Assembly: GCF_047729875.1 (NCBI RefSeq)
Contig: NZ_CP159826.1
Coordinates: forward strand, 1,798,001 to 1,862,000
Length of the DNA stretch: 64,000 nucleotides
Direction: 5' to 3'
Source of the DNA: Marimicrobium sp913061115
GTDB taxonomy: Bacteria; Pseudomonadota; Gammaproteobacteria; Pseudomonadales; Halieaceae
This document shows, piece by piece, positions 62,576 to 64,000 of this stretch (position 1 is the first letter of the stretch; each line of letters begins with the position of its first letter). Position numbers and translations under genes: made by a program. Under the pieces are notes generated by a model. That model ran no database searches, was not told the origin of the DNA, and worked only from the letters and a program-made list of their open reading frames with translations.

Positions 62576-63442
62576 ATGTTGAGAATCACGCTTTTTGTAA
62601 TCAGTTTTTTTTGTTTTCCTTTGATCGCTCAGGCGAGCAGCGTGACGCTACAAATCCTTGGCTCAGGTGGACCAAATGACATTTCTGGTCGCGCTTCCAG
62701 TGGTTACTTAATTTGGATAGATGAAGAGTCAAAAATCATGATTGATGCTGGCAGTGGCACGTCTTTACGCTTTGGCGAGGCTGGGGCGAGCATGTCAGAT
62801 CTAGCATTTATTGGCATTAGTCATTTGCACACGGATCATTCTATTGACCTATTTAGCCTCATAAAGCGCGGATATTTCTCTAAGCGTGATACGCCTCTGA
62901 CGATAGCTGGCCCGTCAGGCAATGACCATTATGTGGGCTTTAGTACTTTTGTAGACAACTTTTTGAACTCTTATGATTATTTAAATTATTACGAAATCGA
63001 CATAAAAACAATAGATGCAAGCTTGCCCGGAAAAGCTCAACCTGTTTGGTCTGAGGGTGAAATAAAAGTGTATTCTTTTGCTGTAGAGCATGCCGATACG
63101 CCAACACTCGCGTACAGGATTGTTACTCCCAAAGGCGATATAGTGTTTATGAGCGATAATAATGCAACAGCTGCAGGAATGGATGAATTTATCAAAGATG
63201 CGAATATTTTAGTAATGCATTTCCCGATTAATGAACAAGAAGAAGAAAGTGGCCAACTATTTTGGCATGCAAGTCCGAGTAAAATAGGGCAAGTTGCACA
63301 AAAAGCTCAGCCTAAATTACTCGTGTTAAGCCATTTTATGGACTTAAGTCTGAATGACAAATCCAACAGCTTAAATAAGGTTGAGGCGTCGTATAAAGGG
63401 CCCATTATTTTAGCAAATGATTTAGTGAAGATTTCGCTGTAG
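62576..63442 (+). CDS. Exported metallo-beta-lactamase-fold hydrolase
   Basis: Protein of 288 residues with an N-terminal signal peptide (hydrophobic core ITLFVISFFCFPLI, AQA-type cleavage near 20). The metal motif H83-x-H85-x-D87-H88 (HLHTDH) is intact, followed by HADTPTLAYRI and a later FMSDNN and LSHFM segment, as in RNase Z/arylsulfatase-like members of the superfamily. A role as a periplasmic hydrolase is likely; the substrate is unknown. It is clearly AT-richer than its neighbours (about 39% GC by hand count over 62881-63360 against about 60% in sampled flanking lines) and lies between meaB and the methylmalonyl-CoA mutase gene on the opposite strand, suggesting acquisition by transfer. 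Confidence 0.82.
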   Translation: MLRITLFVISFFCFPLIAQASSVTLQILGSGGPNDISGRASSGYLIWIDEESKIMIDAGSGTSLRFGEAGASMSDLAFIGISHLHTDHSIDLFSLIKRGYFSKRDTPLTIAGPSGNDHYVGFSTFVDNFLNSYDYLNYYEIDIKTIDASLPGKAQPVWSEGEIKVYSFAVEHADTPTLAYRIVTPKGDIVFMSDNNATAAGMDEFIKDANILVMHFPINEQEEESGQLFWHASPSKIGQVAQKAQPKLLVLSHFMDLSLNDKSNSLNKVEASYKGPIILANDLVKISL

Positions 63443-63471
63443 TTTCATCTAATGATAGTCTCGCTACTGCT

Positions 63472-64000
63472 TCAGCCTTGCGCGTCCTTCACTGCCTCAA
63501 GAACCTCACGGGCACACTGCGGAATCGGTGTTCCCGGCCCAAAAATACACTTCACACCGGAATTATAAAGAAAGTCATAATCCTGTTTGGGGATAACGCC
63601 ACCCGCAATAACCACAATCTCACTTGCGCCCTGCTTCTTAAGCTCCTCGACCAACAATGGCACCAGCGTTTTGTGACCCGCTGCAAGAGAAGAGACACCC
63701 ACAACATGTACGTCGTTTTCAATGGCCTGACGTGCCACTTCCTCGGGCGTTGAAAACATCGGTGACAAATCGATGTCGAACCCAACATCGGCAAAGGCTG
63801 TTGCGACGACTTTGGCGCCGCGATCGTGGCCATCTTGGCCCATTTTGCACACCAACATACGCGGCCGGCGGCCGTATTGTTCAACGAAAGCATCGATGTC
63901 CTTACTGATACCCTGCCAATTTTCGTCTTCCTGGAATGCGGCTCCATAGACCCCCGAGACGGTCTGAGCGGTTGCCTTAAAGCGTCCAAATTCACGTTCC
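63472..64000 (-). CDS. scpA: Methylmalonyl-CoA mutase, C-terminal part (cut by window)
   Basis: Reading frame entering from the right edge; 175 codons plus stop are visible. It begins in the window with EREFGRFKATAQTVSGVYGAA and contains the cobalamin base-off motif D-G-H-D-R-G (KMGQDGHDRGAK), SSLAAGHKTLVP and the end GPGTPIPQCAREVLEAV. This is the B12-binding C-terminus of methylmalonyl-CoA mutase, converting methylmalonyl-CoA to succinyl-CoA, the sink for propionyl-CoA produced by the malyl-CoA lyase reaction. Whether it is the single-chain or the large-subunit type cannot be told. Frame continues beyond base 64000. Confidence 0.93.
   Translation of the reverse strand, partial: EREFGRFKATAQTVSGVYGAAFQEDENWQGISKDIDAFVEQYGRRPRMLVCKMGQDGHDRGAKVVATAFADVGFDIDLSPMFSTPEEVARQAIENDVHVVGVSSLAAGHKTLVPLLVEELKKQGASEIVVIAGGVIPKQDYDFLYNSGVKCIFGPGTPIPQCAREVLEAVKDAQG

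Overview
The window looks like a chromosomal segment of an aerobic marine-type gammaproteobacterium, most like the Halieaceae/OM60-NOR5 or a nearby cellvibrional lineage. The grounds are the gene order ftsK-lolA-rarA-crcB-serS-cysG, the block trxB-aat-bpt-infA next to clpA-clpS and icd-rluE, and the block nudJ-mnmA-hflD-purB-roxA. Base composition is about 50-60% GC except for one gene near the right end. The lineage is inferred from synteny and protein resemblance, not computed. I see no rRNA, tRNA, CRISPR array, insertion sequence or phage gene.

Bases 1-16700 are accessory metabolism. A single-chain ATP sulfurylase (cut by the left edge) and a DHH-type phosphoesterase come first. Then follows a long same-strand sugar locus: xylulokinase, xylose isomerase, a Gfo/Idh/MocA oxidoreductase, two TIM-barrel sugar isomerase/epimerases, an MFS permease, a small two-helix membrane protein, a Tat-type gluconate-2-dehydrogenase subunit 3 homologue and a GMC flavoenzyme with a four-cysteine cluster. 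Together these resemble a periplasmic sugar or glycoside oxidation system feeding keto-sugars to cytoplasmic epimerases and a reductase. A DUF1214/sulfotransferase gene pair and about 950 bases without a recognisable gene follow.

Bases 15600-28400 hold a catabolic island: two LLM-type flavin oxidoreductases, two nitronate-monooxygenase-family proteins, an SDR, two adjacent acyl-CoA dehydrogenases, an alpha/beta hydrolase, a PhyH dioxygenase, a two-domain DsbA-like protein, a GST-like protein and a TetR regulator. Three of its promoter regions carry related inverted repeats with a 5-base spacer (one with perfect 12-base arms), which suggests a local TetR regulon. The substrate is unknown.

Bases 28700-53000 are core genes: prc, cysG, serS, crcB, rarA, lolA, ftsK, trxB, aat, bpt, infA, clpA, clpS, icd, rluE, an MFS transporter, nudJ, mnmA, hflD, purB and roxA. 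The stretch aat-bpt-infA-clpA-clpS gathers the bacterial N-degron machinery in one place.

Bases 53000-61200 form a cluster for the second half of the ethylmalonyl-CoA pathway: methylsuccinyl-CoA dehydrogenase, mesaconyl-CoA hydratase, ethylmalonyl-CoA mutase, its MeaB-type G protein, a malyl-CoA/methylmalyl-CoA lyase, and a divergent CitE-like lyase or thioesterase. Crotonyl-CoA carboxylase/reductase is not in the window. At the right edge a second MeaB and the C-terminal part of methylmalonyl-CoA mutase lie on the minus strand, separated by a low-GC, oppositely oriented, exported metallo-beta-lactamase-fold gene that looks like a later insertion.
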